From assembly GCF_028609805.1 (NCBI RefSeq), contig NZ_CP063189.1, positions 248,001 through 312,000 on the forward strand: a stretch of DNA of 64,000 nt. The letters are read 5' to 3'. The notes beneath the pieces are model-generated. The model worked only from the letters and a program-made list of their open reading frames with translations. It was not told where the DNA came from and did not search any database. A program made the position numbers and the translations under genes. Of this stretch, positions 17,180 through 25,159 are shown piece by piece (the stretch's first letter is position 1; each line of letters begins with the position of its first letter). The stretch comes from Corynebacterium massiliense DSM 45435 (GTDB lineage: Bacteria > Actinomycetota > Actinomycetes > Mycobacteriales > Mycobacteriaceae).

Positions 17180-18096
17180 TCCGGTTCATCGATGAATTCC
17201 GGGGTCGTTTCTCTGTCGAGTTCATCTGTAAGACGTTGAAGAATAACCGGGCTGGTGGGTTTATCACCTCGCGTGGCTATCGCCAGTCCAAGGCCCGTGG
17301 GTTAAGTGCTCGTCGCCTTCGTGATGCTGTGCTGGTCGAACGCATTAGAACTGTTCATCGGGATAATTACGGTGTCTACGGTGTACGGAAAATGTGGCAT
17401 GCTCTCCGCCGTGACGGAATTGATATCGGTCGTGAACAAACTGCCCGTTTAATGCGCTTGGCCGGTGTTTCTGGCAAAGGCAAAGGCAGATCACCTCTCA
17501 CAACCCGTAAGCCTAACGTGCCTGATCTGCGCCCAGACTTGGTCGAGCGTGAGTTCAAAGCCCCCGGCCCGAACAAACTGTGGGTGGCTGACATTACGTA
17601 TGTGCGCACGAAGAAAGGCTTTGTGTATGCCGCGTTTGTCACCGACGTTTACTCCCGACGGATCGTTGGGTGGGCGTTATCAGACTCCATGCGCACCGAA
17701 GCGTTGCCGCTGCAAGCTCTTAATCAGGCGATCGTGTGTGCTGAGGAAACAACAGGTCTCATTCACCATTCGGATCACGGCTCGCAGTACGTCAGCGTGG
17801 TCTACAACGAGCGCCTTGCCCAGCACGGGATTGCCGCTTCCACCGGAACTGTCGGGGATTCTTATGACAATGCTCTGGCTGAAAACGTTAACGGCTCCTA
17901 CAAGAACGAGCTGATCCATACTCGCAGGTGGGATGATGTTGTCGAGGTAGAAATCGCGACGTTCGAGTGGGTGTCATGGTGGAACGAGATGAGGCTTCAC
18001 CAAAGCTTGGGATACCGAACCCCAGTCGAAGTGGAAACCGATTTTTGGAAGCAGAACCCGCCGCAAGAAATAATAGAAATCAAGGCAAATGCCTAG
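17176..18096 (+). CDS. IS3-family transposase OrfB (DDE integrase core)
   Basis: The 306-residue protein has an N-terminal HTH_21-like region and an rve integrase core with the complete DDE triad: WVADITYV, HHSDHGSQY and ALAENVNGSYK. The second Asp and the Glu are separated by 35 residues, the DD(35)E spacing of the IS3 family. The frame is intact and ends 22 nt before the right terminal repeat. It is probably made as an OrfAB fusion by frameshifting, as in other IS3 elements. Confidence 0.94.
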   Translation: MIRFIDEFRGRFSVEFICKTLKNNRAGGFITSRGYRQSKARGLSARRLRDAVLVERIRTVHRDNYGVYGVRKMWHALRRDGIDIGREQTARLMRLAGVSGKGKGRSPLTTRKPNVPDLRPDLVEREFKAPGPNKLWVADITYVRTKKGFVYAAFVTDVYSRRIVGWALSDSMRTEALPLQALNQAIVCAEETTGLIHHSDHGSQYVSVVYNERLAQHGIAASTGTVGDSYDNALAENVNGSYKNELIHTRRWDDVVEVEIATFEWVSWWNEMRLHQSLGYRTPVEVETDFWKQNPPQEIIEIKANA

Positions 18097-18953
18097 GAAC
18101 AAAACTCGGGGCACTTCATTGTGGTGGGTCCACACGCGGGTCCATGCACCTGTTTTGGGGTCTTTGATCATGGTTTTCTCGTTCATCCATTCCCGGTAGA
18201 TCGTTGAAAACTCGTGCAGTTGCACACCCCACGCGGCGGCTTCATCCAGTGTGGTGATCCGGGTCAGTTTCAGCGCAAGTCGGTAGATGGTGCGCCCGGC
18301 ATCGGTGCGTGGGTTGGTGGTGGTGTAGCGGCGGACCACGCGTTGGGCGTGGACGAGGCAGCGTTGAATTTTCGTAGTCGGCCAGCACTTTTTGATTGCG
18401 CTGTATGCGCCTTGGCCGCCGTCGATGACGGCGATGAGTGGGGCTTCGATGCGTTCAAGCAGCAGTTGGTAGTCGCGGGTGGTTTCGTGTTTGCACCAGT
18501 GCCAGGCGATCACGTGGTCGATGGTCGCCGCGACGATCAGGCAGCCACCGGCGGTGTAGGTGCCATCGAGAAATACCTGGTCGTAGATCCGCTTGTGGTG
18601 GCCGGCGGTGGGGTCAGGCACATCAACGAGCCAGCACCACTTGAAGCGCCGCTTCATGGTGGCGCGGCTAACACCGTTTCGTTTGGCTAGGTCGTCGAGT
18701 GATATTGCGGTGGTGCAATGCTCGATGAACTGGGTGAACACTGCCGCGTTGGTGATGTCGTTTCGACGTTTGACGCTGGAGGCGCCGCATTGTTTGCAGC
18801 GCCATCTGGTGGTGCCTTTGCTGGTGGTGCCGTTGCGTTTCATTTCACCGCCGCAGTGGCAGCGTGGTTGGTTCTTCGACATTGCGACACCACACCACGC
18901 CGCGCATAGCACATCACGGCTGCCACACCGAGGATTTCCCGTCGGGGGCTAGA

Positions 18954-18974
18954 TATATGCTTCCGGAGCATATA
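18954..18974. repeat. 8-bp inverted repeat upstream of the IS1249-like transposase
   Basis: TATATGCT and AGCATATA are perfect inverted copies around TCCGG. The repeat lies inside the element, between its right end and the transposase start, where the transposase promoter is expected, so it may be an operator or a sub-terminal transposase site. Confidence 0.6.
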
Positions 18975-19073
18975 CTTTCCGGAAACCTACAGGTCAATCC
19001 GTGAAAATCCGCGATTCCGGACACACTTTTTGACCCTTAACCCAGGCCTTCTGAATGCCCGCGCTGAGGGTGG

Positions 19074-19142
19074 GCGCACGTTTTGTGATCGTAAGCGCGA
19101 AAATCCAGACAAAAATGGGCCTTGTGATCACAAAACGTGCGC
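19074..19142. repeat. 69-bp palindromic repeat element, copy 1
   Basis: A perfect 17-bp inverted repeat, GCGCACGTTTTGTGATC at 19074-19090 and its complement at 19126-19142, encloses a 35-nt spacer. A second copy with the same arm design and spacer length is at 60925-60993. This copy lies between the IS1249-like element and the 3' end of the serB-like gene. Confidence 0.85.
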
Positions 19143-19197
19143 GCAGGAGCCGGGTAGGAGTCGAGCAGGGGGAGCCGGGCGGGGATGGGGATATCGC

Positions 19198-20250
19198 TCA
19201 GGCGCGCCGGCGGCGGACTATGCGCCACGTGAAGGCGGCGGCGAGGGCGGGCAGGCCGTAGGTGCTCACCGCGCGGCGCAGCGAGCGGTAGTCACGGACC
19301 GGCCAGCCGCGTTCTTCGGCGATGCGCTTGAGTGTGCGGTCCGGGTTCACCGCGACGGCGGTGCCCACCATGGTGAGCATGGGCACGTCGTTGGAGGAGT
19401 CGGAATAGCCCGTGCACCGCGCCATGTCGAGGCCCTCAATCGTGGCCAACGCCGCCACCGCGTGCTTCTTACCTGGACCGTGCAGGATGTCGCCCACGAG
19501 GCGCCCAGTGAATTTGCCGTCCTCGACCTCCGCGACGGTGCCGAGCGCGCCCGTAAACCCGAGGCGGCGGGCAAGGATCTGCGCGACCTGCACCGGGGTG
19601 GCGGTGACCAACCACACCTGGTGGCCGGCGTCGAGGTGCATCTGTGCCAGCTCCTTCGTGCCGGGGTAGGCGCGGTCGAGCATCTGGCGGTCCACGATGT
19701 GCTCACACAGCTCCTCCAGCTCGGCCACGTCGCGGCCCTTGATGAACTCGAGCGCCTGCGCCCGGGCGGCGCGCACGTCCGCCGGGTTCTCGTTGCCGCT
19801 GATGCGAAAGCGAAGCTGCTTCCACACGATGGGGGCGATCTCGCGAAGCCGGAAAAACCGGCGACGCGCCAGGCCTAGGGCAAATACGACGAGGGAGGAG
19901 CCCTGGATGAGGGTGTTGTCCACATCGAAAAACGCGGCCACACCCGCCTCCTGCGGGATGTCCGGGTCCGGGGAGGTCAACTTCAACGACCCGCCGCTGG
20001 CCAGGACCGCGCCCACCGAGTCGACGCCGGAGCTAAATGAGTCTAGGTCGAGTCCGAAGATGTCCTCGGCGGCGGCCGCCGCGGCGGCGTGGCCGGCGGC
20101 TAATTGCTCGGCATCGCCAAGCGGGGCGAATGCGGAGTTTTCAAAGAAATGCCGTAGGTTGCCGCGGCTGGCTACCCACTGGGCGAGGAAATCGCGCGGG
20201 TCCTCCGGCATGTCCTCTGGTGCGGCGAGTGCATTCACGGCGGCGGTCAC
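19198..20250 (-). CDS. SerB-like HAD-IB family phosphatase
   Basis: The protein is a HAD-superfamily hydrolase with motif I FFDVDNTLIQGSS, the motif II region VTATPVQVA and motif III/IV region GYSDSSNDVPML. It resembles mycobacterial SerB1 (Rv0505c), but the substrate is not certain; phosphoserine is possible. It has an N-terminal extension before motif I and a hydrophobic, Arg-rich tail. The frame stays open to 20568, overlapping the divergent glutaredoxin-like gene. GTG 20250 (used here) leaves room for promoters, while ATG 20310 is an alternative. Several homologues are membrane-associated. Confidence 0.8.
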   Translation of the reverse strand: MTAAVNALAAPEDMPEDPRDFLAQWVASRGNLRHFFENSAFAPLGDAEQLAAGHAAAAAAAEDIFGLDLDSFSSGVDSVGAVLASGGSLKLTSPDPDIPQEAGVAAFFDVDNTLIQGSSLVVFALGLARRRFFRLREIAPIVWKQLRFRISGNENPADVRAARAQALEFIKGRDVAELEELCEHIVDRQMLDRAYPGTKELAQMHLDAGHQVWLVTATPVQVAQILARRLGFTGALGTVAEVEDGKFTGRLVGDILHGPGKKHAVAALATIEGLDMARCTGYSDSSNDVPMLTMVGTAVAVNPDRTLKRIAEERGWPVRDYRSLRRAVSTYGLPALAAAFTWRIVRRRRA

Positions 20251-20325
20251 GGGCCTTCCACGTCGGTTCTGTAACGTGTCAATGATAGACACCGCCCGCG
20301 CCCGCGGCATGCGCAAGGAGGATTG

Positions 20326-20565
20326 ATGTCCCACACAGTCGAGTTGATGGTTCGCACCACGTGCGGATCGTGCGCCCGTGTCCGCGAACAGATCGAACCC
20401 GTGATCCAGGAGGCGGGCGCGGAATTCACTGTGGTCAACGTCGATGAGGACGCCGAGCTGGCCGTCGAGTTCGGCGACCGGGTACCGGTGGTCGTCGTGG
20501 ACGGCGAAGAGTTTGCGTGCTGGGAAGTGGATAACGCTGAGCTCGCCGACGCGCTGGCCGAGTAG
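20326..20565 (+). CDS. glutaredoxin-like (DUF836) small redox protein
   Basis: The 79-residue thioredoxin-fold protein has a CGSC motif at residues 13-16 and the cis-Pro region RVPVVVVDG. It corresponds to the glutaredoxin-like Rv0508 upstream of hemA. AAGGAGGA precedes ATG 20326 and decides this start over the TTG at 20323. A role in thiol-disulfide exchange, possibly mycothiol-linked, is inferred. It is followed by hemA after about 90 bp containing an inverted repeat. Confidence 0.85.
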   Translation: MSHTVELMVRTTCGSCARVREQIEPVIQEAGAEFTVVNVDEDAELAVEFGDRVPVVVVDGEEFACWEVDNAELADALAE

Positions 20566-20602
20566 CACCCGTCTTTTGGACGAACGAGTTTATCCACAAT
20601 AA

Positions 20603-20632
20603 GGTTGACGGTTGTCTCGAACCCTGTCAACC
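20603..20632. promoter_or_regulatory. inverted repeat upstream of hemA
   Basis: GGTTGAC (20603-20609) and GTCAACC (20626-20632) form a perfect 7-bp inverted repeat with a 16-nt spacer, ending 24 bp before the hemA start. It may be an operator or a leader hairpin controlling the first haem gene. Confidence 0.4.
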
Positions 20633-20656
20633 ATCCCTGTGACTGGAGGAAAGTGA

Positions 20657-22036
20657 ATGAGCGTGCTCGTAGTGGGCATGTCGCACCAGTCGGCGCCGGT
20701 CGCCCTCCTAGAGCAGCTGAGTATGGATAACACCATCCAGCACGACACCTGCTCGCGGCTCGTGGATTGCTCCGCGCTGTCGGAGGCGATGATCGTCTCC
20801 ACCTGCAACCGCCTCGAAGTGTATGCGGTGACGAACTCGTTCCACATGGGCGTCCAGGAAGTTGTCGGGGTTTTGGCGGACGTCTCTGACGTGCCCGCCG
20901 ACACGCTGCGCGGGTATCTCTACGTCCGATACGCTGATGCCGCGGCCGAGCACCTGATGACGGTGACCTCCGGGCTGGATTCCATGGTGATCGGCGAGCA
21001 GCAGATCATCGGCCAGGTGCGCACCGCCTACCAAGCGGCCACCGAGGAGGGCACCGTGGGCCCGCGCCTGCACGCGCTCGCGCAGGCCGCGCTCCACGTG
21101 GGAAAGCGCGTCCACTCCGAAACGGATATCGATGCCGCCGGCGCCTCCATGGTTTCCTTCGCATTCGACCAGGCGCTCACCGCCATGGAGGCCAGCGATC
21201 TGGCCGGCCAGCGGGTGCTCATCCTCGGCGCCGGTGCGATGGCCTCGCTCGCCGCCACCCACGCGGGGCGGCTGGGGGCGGCGGAGCTCGTCATCGCCAA
21301 CCGCACCTTGGAGCGCGCCGAGAACTTAGCGCAGCACGCCGAAGAAGCCGGCGTGAAGGCCCGTGCCGTGCCCTTCACGGAGCGTTGTACGCAGCTGGCG
21401 GAGGTGGACATGGCCGTTTCCGCCACCGGCTCCGATTCCTTCACCATCACCGCCGCGGACCTGCCCGCCAAGGAAACTGCCGCTGCCCACCGCCCGCTCA
21501 TGCTGGTGGATCTGTCCCTGCCACGCGACATCGATGACGCGGTGGCCGAGCACCACGGCGTGCGCTTGGTCAACATCGAATCGCTGAGCAACTCGCTGCA
21601 GGCCGCCAACACCGAAGTCGCCGCCGCCACCGACCCGCGGCAGGCGGCCGAGCGCATCGTGGCCGAGGAACTGGATTCGTACACGTCGGCGCAGCGCGTG
21701 CGCGACGTCGCGCCCGCCATCGGCGCCCTGCACCGCCGGGCGGCGGACGTGGTGGCCTGCGAGCTGGGCAGGCTGCGCCAGAAGTCCCCGGAGCTCACCG
21801 AACAGCAGGTGGACGACGTACGCCAGGCCTTAAAGCGCGTGGCGGACAAGCTGTTGCACGAACCGACGGTGCGCGCGAAAAAACTCGCCGCCGACTCCGG
21901 AACGGTCGACCACGCCACGGCGCTGCAGGAGCTCTTCGGCTTCCAATTGGAGGGGACGGGCGTGGCCGTCGAAGCGGCCGAACTGCCCGACCTTCCCGAC
22001 CTGCCGGACACTCACCCGGAAAGAAAGGACGCGTAA
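20657..22036 (+). CDS. hemA: glutamyl-tRNA reductase
   Basis: HemA reduces glutamyl-tRNA to glutamate-1-semialdehyde, the first and usually controlling step of C5-pathway haem synthesis. The 459-residue protein has the catalytic cysteine in STCNRLEVYAV (Cys50), the GLDSMVIGEQQIIGQV signature and a Rossmann domain with ILGAGAMA. A C-terminal dimerisation domain follows. GGAGG lies 6 nt before ATG 20657. Its stop abuts the hemC start, so hemA and hemC are an operon. The tail contains a short PDLPDLPD repeat. Confidence 0.96.
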   Translation: MSVLVVGMSHQSAPVALLEQLSMDNTIQHDTCSRLVDCSALSEAMIVSTCNRLEVYAVTNSFHMGVQEVVGVLADVSDVPADTLRGYLYVRYADAAAEHLMTVTSGLDSMVIGEQQIIGQVRTAYQAATEEGTVGPRLHALAQAALHVGKRVHSETDIDAAGASMVSFAFDQALTAMEASDLAGQRVLILGAGAMASLAATHAGRLGAAELVIANRTLERAENLAQHAEEAGVKARAVPFTERCTQLAEVDMAVSATGSDSFTITAADLPAKETAAAHRPLMLVDLSLPRDIDDAVAEHHGVRLVNIESLSNSLQAANTEVAAATDPRQAAERIVAEELDSYTSAQRVRDVAPAIGALHRRAADVVACELGRLRQKSPELTEQQVDDVRQALKRVADKLLHEPTVRAKKLAADSGTVDHATALQELFGFQLEGTGVAVEAAELPDLPDLPDTHPERKDA

Positions 22037-22930
22037 GTGACGCTCAAGATTGGTACCCGCGGATCCAAGCTCGCGACCACCCAGGCGGGGCACGTGCGCG
22101 ACTGGCTTATCGAGCAGGGGTTTGACGCCGAACTGCACATCGTCACCACCGCCGGCGACGTGAATATGGCACCAGTCGAGCGCATCGGCGTCGGCGTGTT
22201 CACCCAGGCCCTGCGCGAGGCGCTCCACCGCGGCGACTGCGACATCGCCGTGCACTCGTACAAGGATCTGCCCACCGCGGCCGACGAGCGCTTCCACCTC
22301 ATTACCCCGCAGCGCGCGGACAACCGCGAAGCGCTCATCGCGCGGGACGGCATGGGCTTAGACGATCTCCCGGAGGGCGCCCGCGTGGGCACGTCGGCGC
22401 CGCGGCGTATCTCCCAGCTGCGCGCCTTGCGCCCGGACGTGGATATCCGGCCGCTGCGCGGGAACATCGACACGCGCATGGGCAAGGTCACCGACGGCGA
22501 GCTCGACGCGGTGCTGCTCGCCTACGCCGGGTTGAACCGCGGCGGGTATGCCGATCGCGCCACCGAGGTCTTCGACCGCGAGCGCTTCATGCCGGCGCCG
22601 GCGCAGGGTGCATTGGCCATCGAGGCACGGGCGGACGATGCGGAAACGTGCGCGGCCATCGACACGCTTGCCGATGCCGCCGTGACCGCCTGCGTCGACG
22701 GCGAACGCGCGGTCTTGTCCCGCCTGGAGGCCGGCTGCACGGCCCCGGTCGCCGCGACCTCCGATCTGACAGGCGATACGCTCACCGTCCGCGGCGGCGT
22801 GTTTGCCCTGGACGGTTCGCGCAACATCATCGTCACGGAGCAGGGCCCGGCTGCCCAGGCCCGCGAGCTGGGGGAGAAGGTAGCCAGCGGCCTCTTCGCC
22901 CAAGGGGCTGCCGACCTGCTGGGGGAGTAG
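22037..22930 (+). CDS. hemC: porphobilinogen deaminase (hydroxymethylbilane synthase)
   Basis: HemC polymerises four porphobilinogens into hydroxymethylbilane. The 297-residue protein shows [12 protein letters not shown], the catalytic-aspartate region [10 protein letters not shown], the [12 protein letters not shown] arginine-rich motif and the cofactor cysteine in [11 protein letters not shown] (Cys234). The GTG start at 22037 follows the hemA stop directly, and AAAGGA is visible upstream. A 246-bp gap then separates it from hemD. Confidence 0.96.
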   Translation: MTLKIGTRGSKLATTQAGHVRDWLIEQGFDAELHIVTTAGDVNMAPVERIGVGVFTQALREALHRGDCDIAVHSYKDLPTAADERFHLITPQRADNREALIARDGMGLDDLPEGARVGTSAPRRISQLRALRPDVDIRPLRGNIDTRMGKVTDGELDAVLLAYAGLNRGGYADRATEVFDRERFMPAPAQGALAIEARADDAETCAAIDTLADAAVTACVDGERAVLSRLEAGCTAPVAATSDLTGDTLTVRGGVFALDGSRNIIVTEQGPAAQARELGEKVASGLFAQGAADLLGE

Positions 22931-22975
22931 CCGGCGCCCCGGTAGGTCCCCGGTAATTTTTGCACCGGGGGCACC

Positions 22976-23170
22976 CTAAATTAAGGTGTAACTACCACAC
23001 GGCCATCTCAGCCGTCCCACGTGGTCCCCTGTGGCGGGGGATGGGCTGGAAAGCCCCTGGGTATGGCCCCGAAATGACTGAGCGTTTTCCCATCTGTCCA
23101 TGGCTCGGGGGAGACTGCCGCGCGCGATCATGTCCGCGTGCGGCGCCCTTGGTGCCCAACCTTAGAAAAG
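22976..23170 (+). other. structured leader between hemC and hemD
   Basis: The 246-bp gap contains several hairpins on the + strand: TCCCC/GGGGA at about 23025-23041 and GGGCT-GGAA-AGCCC at 23043-23056, with the palindrome CCACGTGG nearby. No open frame looks convincing. It may be a separate hemD leader or an intra-operon regulatory RNA. I could not match it to a known riboswitch. Confidence 0.35.
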
Positions 23171-23176
23171 AACTGT

Positions 23177-25075
23177 ATGAGCAACGTTGAGACTGACTCG
23201 TCCACCCCGGCGCGGGGCAAGGTCCTCTTCGTAGGCGCCGGACCTGGCAACCCAGATCTGCTCACCGTCCGTGCACGGGAGATTTTGGCACACCACGCTA
23301 TCGCCATCGTGGACAGGGAGGTCTTTAGCGGGATCCGCGACATCGTGGGATCTGCGCTGCCCGTACCGCAGGAAAAACTCGACGCGGCAGAAGAGGCCTA
23401 CGAGCAGATGTGCGCCGAGGCGAAGGCCAACGGTGCCCGCCGCAAGCCGCCGCGCCCGGCGCCGCCGACGGCTGCGGACATCCGCGAGGTCGCCGGTTCC
23501 GTGTCAGAGTCCGCATCGGATGACGCTGCCGACGTACACAGCGATGCGGGTGCTGATGCCGACGCGGGTGCCGATGCCGCGGAGGTCGACGGCGACCTCG
23601 AGACCAGCACCGGCATCGGCTCCGGCTCCGGCACTGGTGCTGGAGACGAAGGAAACAGTGCGGCAGAAGCGGACGTCGCGGCCATCGTCAAGCAGCTCAA
23701 AGACGCGCTGGACGAGCGCCCCGACGACCCGGAGCAGGCGGCCGCATACGAGCCGCACAACGTGATTCGCCTGGTGGCGGGCAACCCGCTTAACCGCGAG
23801 TCCATCAAGAAGGAGATCACCGCGGTCGCGGCCGCGGGGCTGGATTTCCAGGTTGCGCCGGGGATGTCCCTGCCGTCGACCGTGCCCACCTTCGCCGGAC
23901 TGGCCCTCGGTTCGACCTACACCGAGGCTGATGTCACCGACGGCGACGTGGACTGGGACAAGCTCGCGCAGGCCGCGCAGCCACTGGTGTTGCAGGCCAC
24001 CGCGGCGGACCTGTCGCGCATTTCGGAAAACCTCCAGGATCGTGGGCTGCCGGCGGAGTCCGAAGCGTACGTGACCGTGCACGGCACCACCCGGCTGCAG
24101 CGCACCATCGAGGCCACCCTGGGCACGCTGGGCAAGCTCGAAGTGGAGCTGCCCGGCAACTTGGTGGTCACGCTCGGCCGCAGCTTCGACGACCGCACGA
24201 AGTACTCCTGGTGGGAAAACCGGCCGCTGTATGGCTGGCGCGTGCTGGTGCCGCGCACCAAGGAGCAGGCGGCGCCGATGAGCGCGCGCCTGGCCTCCTA
24301 CGGCGCCATCCCGCAGAACGTGCCCACCATTTCCGTGGAGCCGCCGCGTAACCCGGCGCAGATGGACCGCGCCATCAAGGGCATCGTGGAGGGCCGCTAC
24401 AAGTGGATCGTGTTCACCTCCGTGAACGCCGTGCGCGCGGTGTGGGGCAAGATCGAGCAGCTCGGTCTCGACGCCCGCGACTTCGCCGGCGTGCACCTGG
24501 CCGCGGTGGGCACCAAGACCGCCGCCGCCATCCAGGAAAAGGGCATTAGCCCGGAGGTTATGCCGAAGCCCTACAAGCAAAACGCCGAGGGGCTCGTCGA
24601 GGTCTTTCCCAATTACGTCGAGGAGATCGACGCGGTCGGCCGCGTCCTTTTGCCGCGCGCGGACATCGCGGGCGACACCCTCGTGGAAGGCCTGGAGGAC
24701 CTGGGCTGGGAGGTCGACGACATCGTTGCCTACCGCACCGTGCGTGCCGCCCCGCCTGCCGCGGAGACCCGCGACATGATCAAGTCCGGCGGCTTCGACG
24801 CCGTGGCGTTTACCTCCGGTTCCACGGCGCGCAACCTGGTCGGTATCGCCGGCAAGCCGCACCCGCGCACCATCATCGCCTGCATCGGGCCGTCCACGAA
24901 GAAGGTCGCAGAAGAGATGGGCCTGCGTGTCGATGTCGTGCCGGAGCAGGCCGACGTGCCCTCGCTTGTCGATGCCCTGGCGGAGCACGTCGCCGCCCTG
25001 CGTGCCGCCGGCAACCTGCCCGCCCCGCGCAAGAAGCGCCGCACTCGGAAGAAGACGCAGAAGAAGGACTCCTAA
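23177..25075 (+). CDS. hemD: HemD uroporphyrinogen-III synthase fused to a degenerate methyltransferase domain
   Basis: The 632-residue fusion has a C-terminal HemD domain from about residue 350, containing GWRVLVPRTKEQAAPMS and WIVFTSVNAVRAV. This domain cyclises hydroxymethylbilane to uroporphyrinogen III. The N-terminal half looks like a SUMT (CobA/CysG) domain: VGAGPGNPDLLTVRA, then RLVAGNPLNRES where active enzymes have GGDPF, then VAPGMSLPSTVPTFAGL. An acidic low-complexity insert (about residues 105-165) splits it. I infer that the methyltransferase part is inactive or altered. The start ATG 23177 follows AAGAACTGT. A basic KKRRTRKKTQKK tail ends the protein. Confidence 0.88.
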   Translation: MSNVETDSSTPARGKVLFVGAGPGNPDLLTVRAREILAHHAIAIVDREVFSGIRDIVGSALPVPQEKLDAAEEAYEQMCAEAKANGARRKPPRPAPPTAADIREVAGSVSESASDDAADVHSDAGADADAGADAAEVDGDLETSTGIGSGSGTGAGDEGNSAAEADVAAIVKQLKDALDERPDDPEQAAAYEPHNVIRLVAGNPLNRESIKKEITAVAAAGLDFQVAPGMSLPSTVPTFAGLALGSTYTEADVTDGDVDWDKLAQAAQPLVLQATAADLSRISENLQDRGLPAESEAYVTVHGTTRLQRTIEATLGTLGKLEVELPGNLVVTLGRSFDDRTKYSWWENRPLYGWRVLVPRTKEQAAPMSARLASYGAIPQNVPTISVEPPRNPAQMDRAIKGIVEGRYKWIVFTSVNAVRAVWGKIEQLGLDARDFAGVHLAAVGTKTAAAIQEKGISPEVMPKPYKQNAEGLVEVFPNYVEEIDAVGRVLLPRADIAGDTLVEGLEDLGWEVDDIVAYRTVRAAPPAAETRDMIKSGGFDAVAFTSGSTARNLVGIAGKPHPRTIIACIGPSTKKVAEEMGLRVDVVPEQADVPSLVDALAEHVAALRAAGNLPAPRKKRRTRKKTQKKDS

Positions 25076-25159
25076 AACCGCGGGCGCGCGGGGATGAGGC
25101 GGGGGACGCGGTCGCCCGGTGGAAACGCCGGGTTTGCGCCGTCCCTTAAGATGTAGCGC

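Larger units (their letters stand above)
16812..18118 (+). mobile_element. intact IS3-family element (1307 bp)
   Basis: The 23-bp terminal inverted repeats start TGAAGTG and end TTTTGTTCC (16812-16834 and 18096-18118), with few mismatches. The element is flanked by a 3-bp target duplication, TTG, at 16809-16811 and 18119-18121. It carries orfA and orfB with the ATGA overlap usual for IS3. Both open reading frames and both ends are intact, so the element looks potentially active and recently inserted. The subgroup was not determined. Confidence 0.93.
16394..18882 (-). pseudogene. IS1249-family transposase split by IS3 insertion
   Basis: The N-terminal part runs from ATG 18882 to 18119 and includes a zinc-ribbon-like start (CHCGGEMKRNG...CKQCG). 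It is followed by an HTH and the catalytic region with FLDGTYTAGG and IDGGQGAYSAI. The C-terminal part runs from 16808 to the stop at 16394. Excising 16812-18118 plus one copy of TTG joins them in the same frame, as WTHHN followed by VRKAY, giving a 392-residue protein with no other lesion. The gene is thus broken only by the insertion. The Asp-containing motifs fit a DDE enzyme of the IS256/IS1249 group. Confidence 0.92.
16349..19043 (-). mobile_element. IS1249-like element, interrupted by an IS3-family element
   Basis: The ends carry 27-bp terminal inverted repeats beginning GGGTTAAGGGTCAAAA (16349-16375 and 19017-19043), with two mismatches. The element is flanked by a perfect 8-bp target duplication, AGGCCTTC, at 16341-16348 and 19044-19051. 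Removing the inner IS3 element and its 3-bp duplication leaves 1385 bp encoding one transposase on the minus strand, the size I remember for IS1249 of Corynebacterium. The element sits in intergenic DNA between the bS22 terminator and the serB-like gene. The intact outer ends mean it could still be mobilised by a transposase supplied from another copy. Confidence 0.92.

Noticed and set aside
15616..19051. Integrated phage or plasmid suggested by the excisionase-like gene near transposases
   Set aside because: There is no integrase, attachment-site pair or phage gene. The HTH gene sits in its conserved chromosomal position, and the transposases belong to two defined IS elements.
19030..19878. 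282-codon plus-strand open frame over the palindromic repeat and the serB-like gene
   Set aside because: It is antisense to the HAD phosphatase, and its start lies within the IS end.
20310..20568. N-terminal extension of the serB-like protein
   Set aside because: The extension is antisense to the glutaredoxin-like gene, which has its own AAGGAGGA and CGSC motif.
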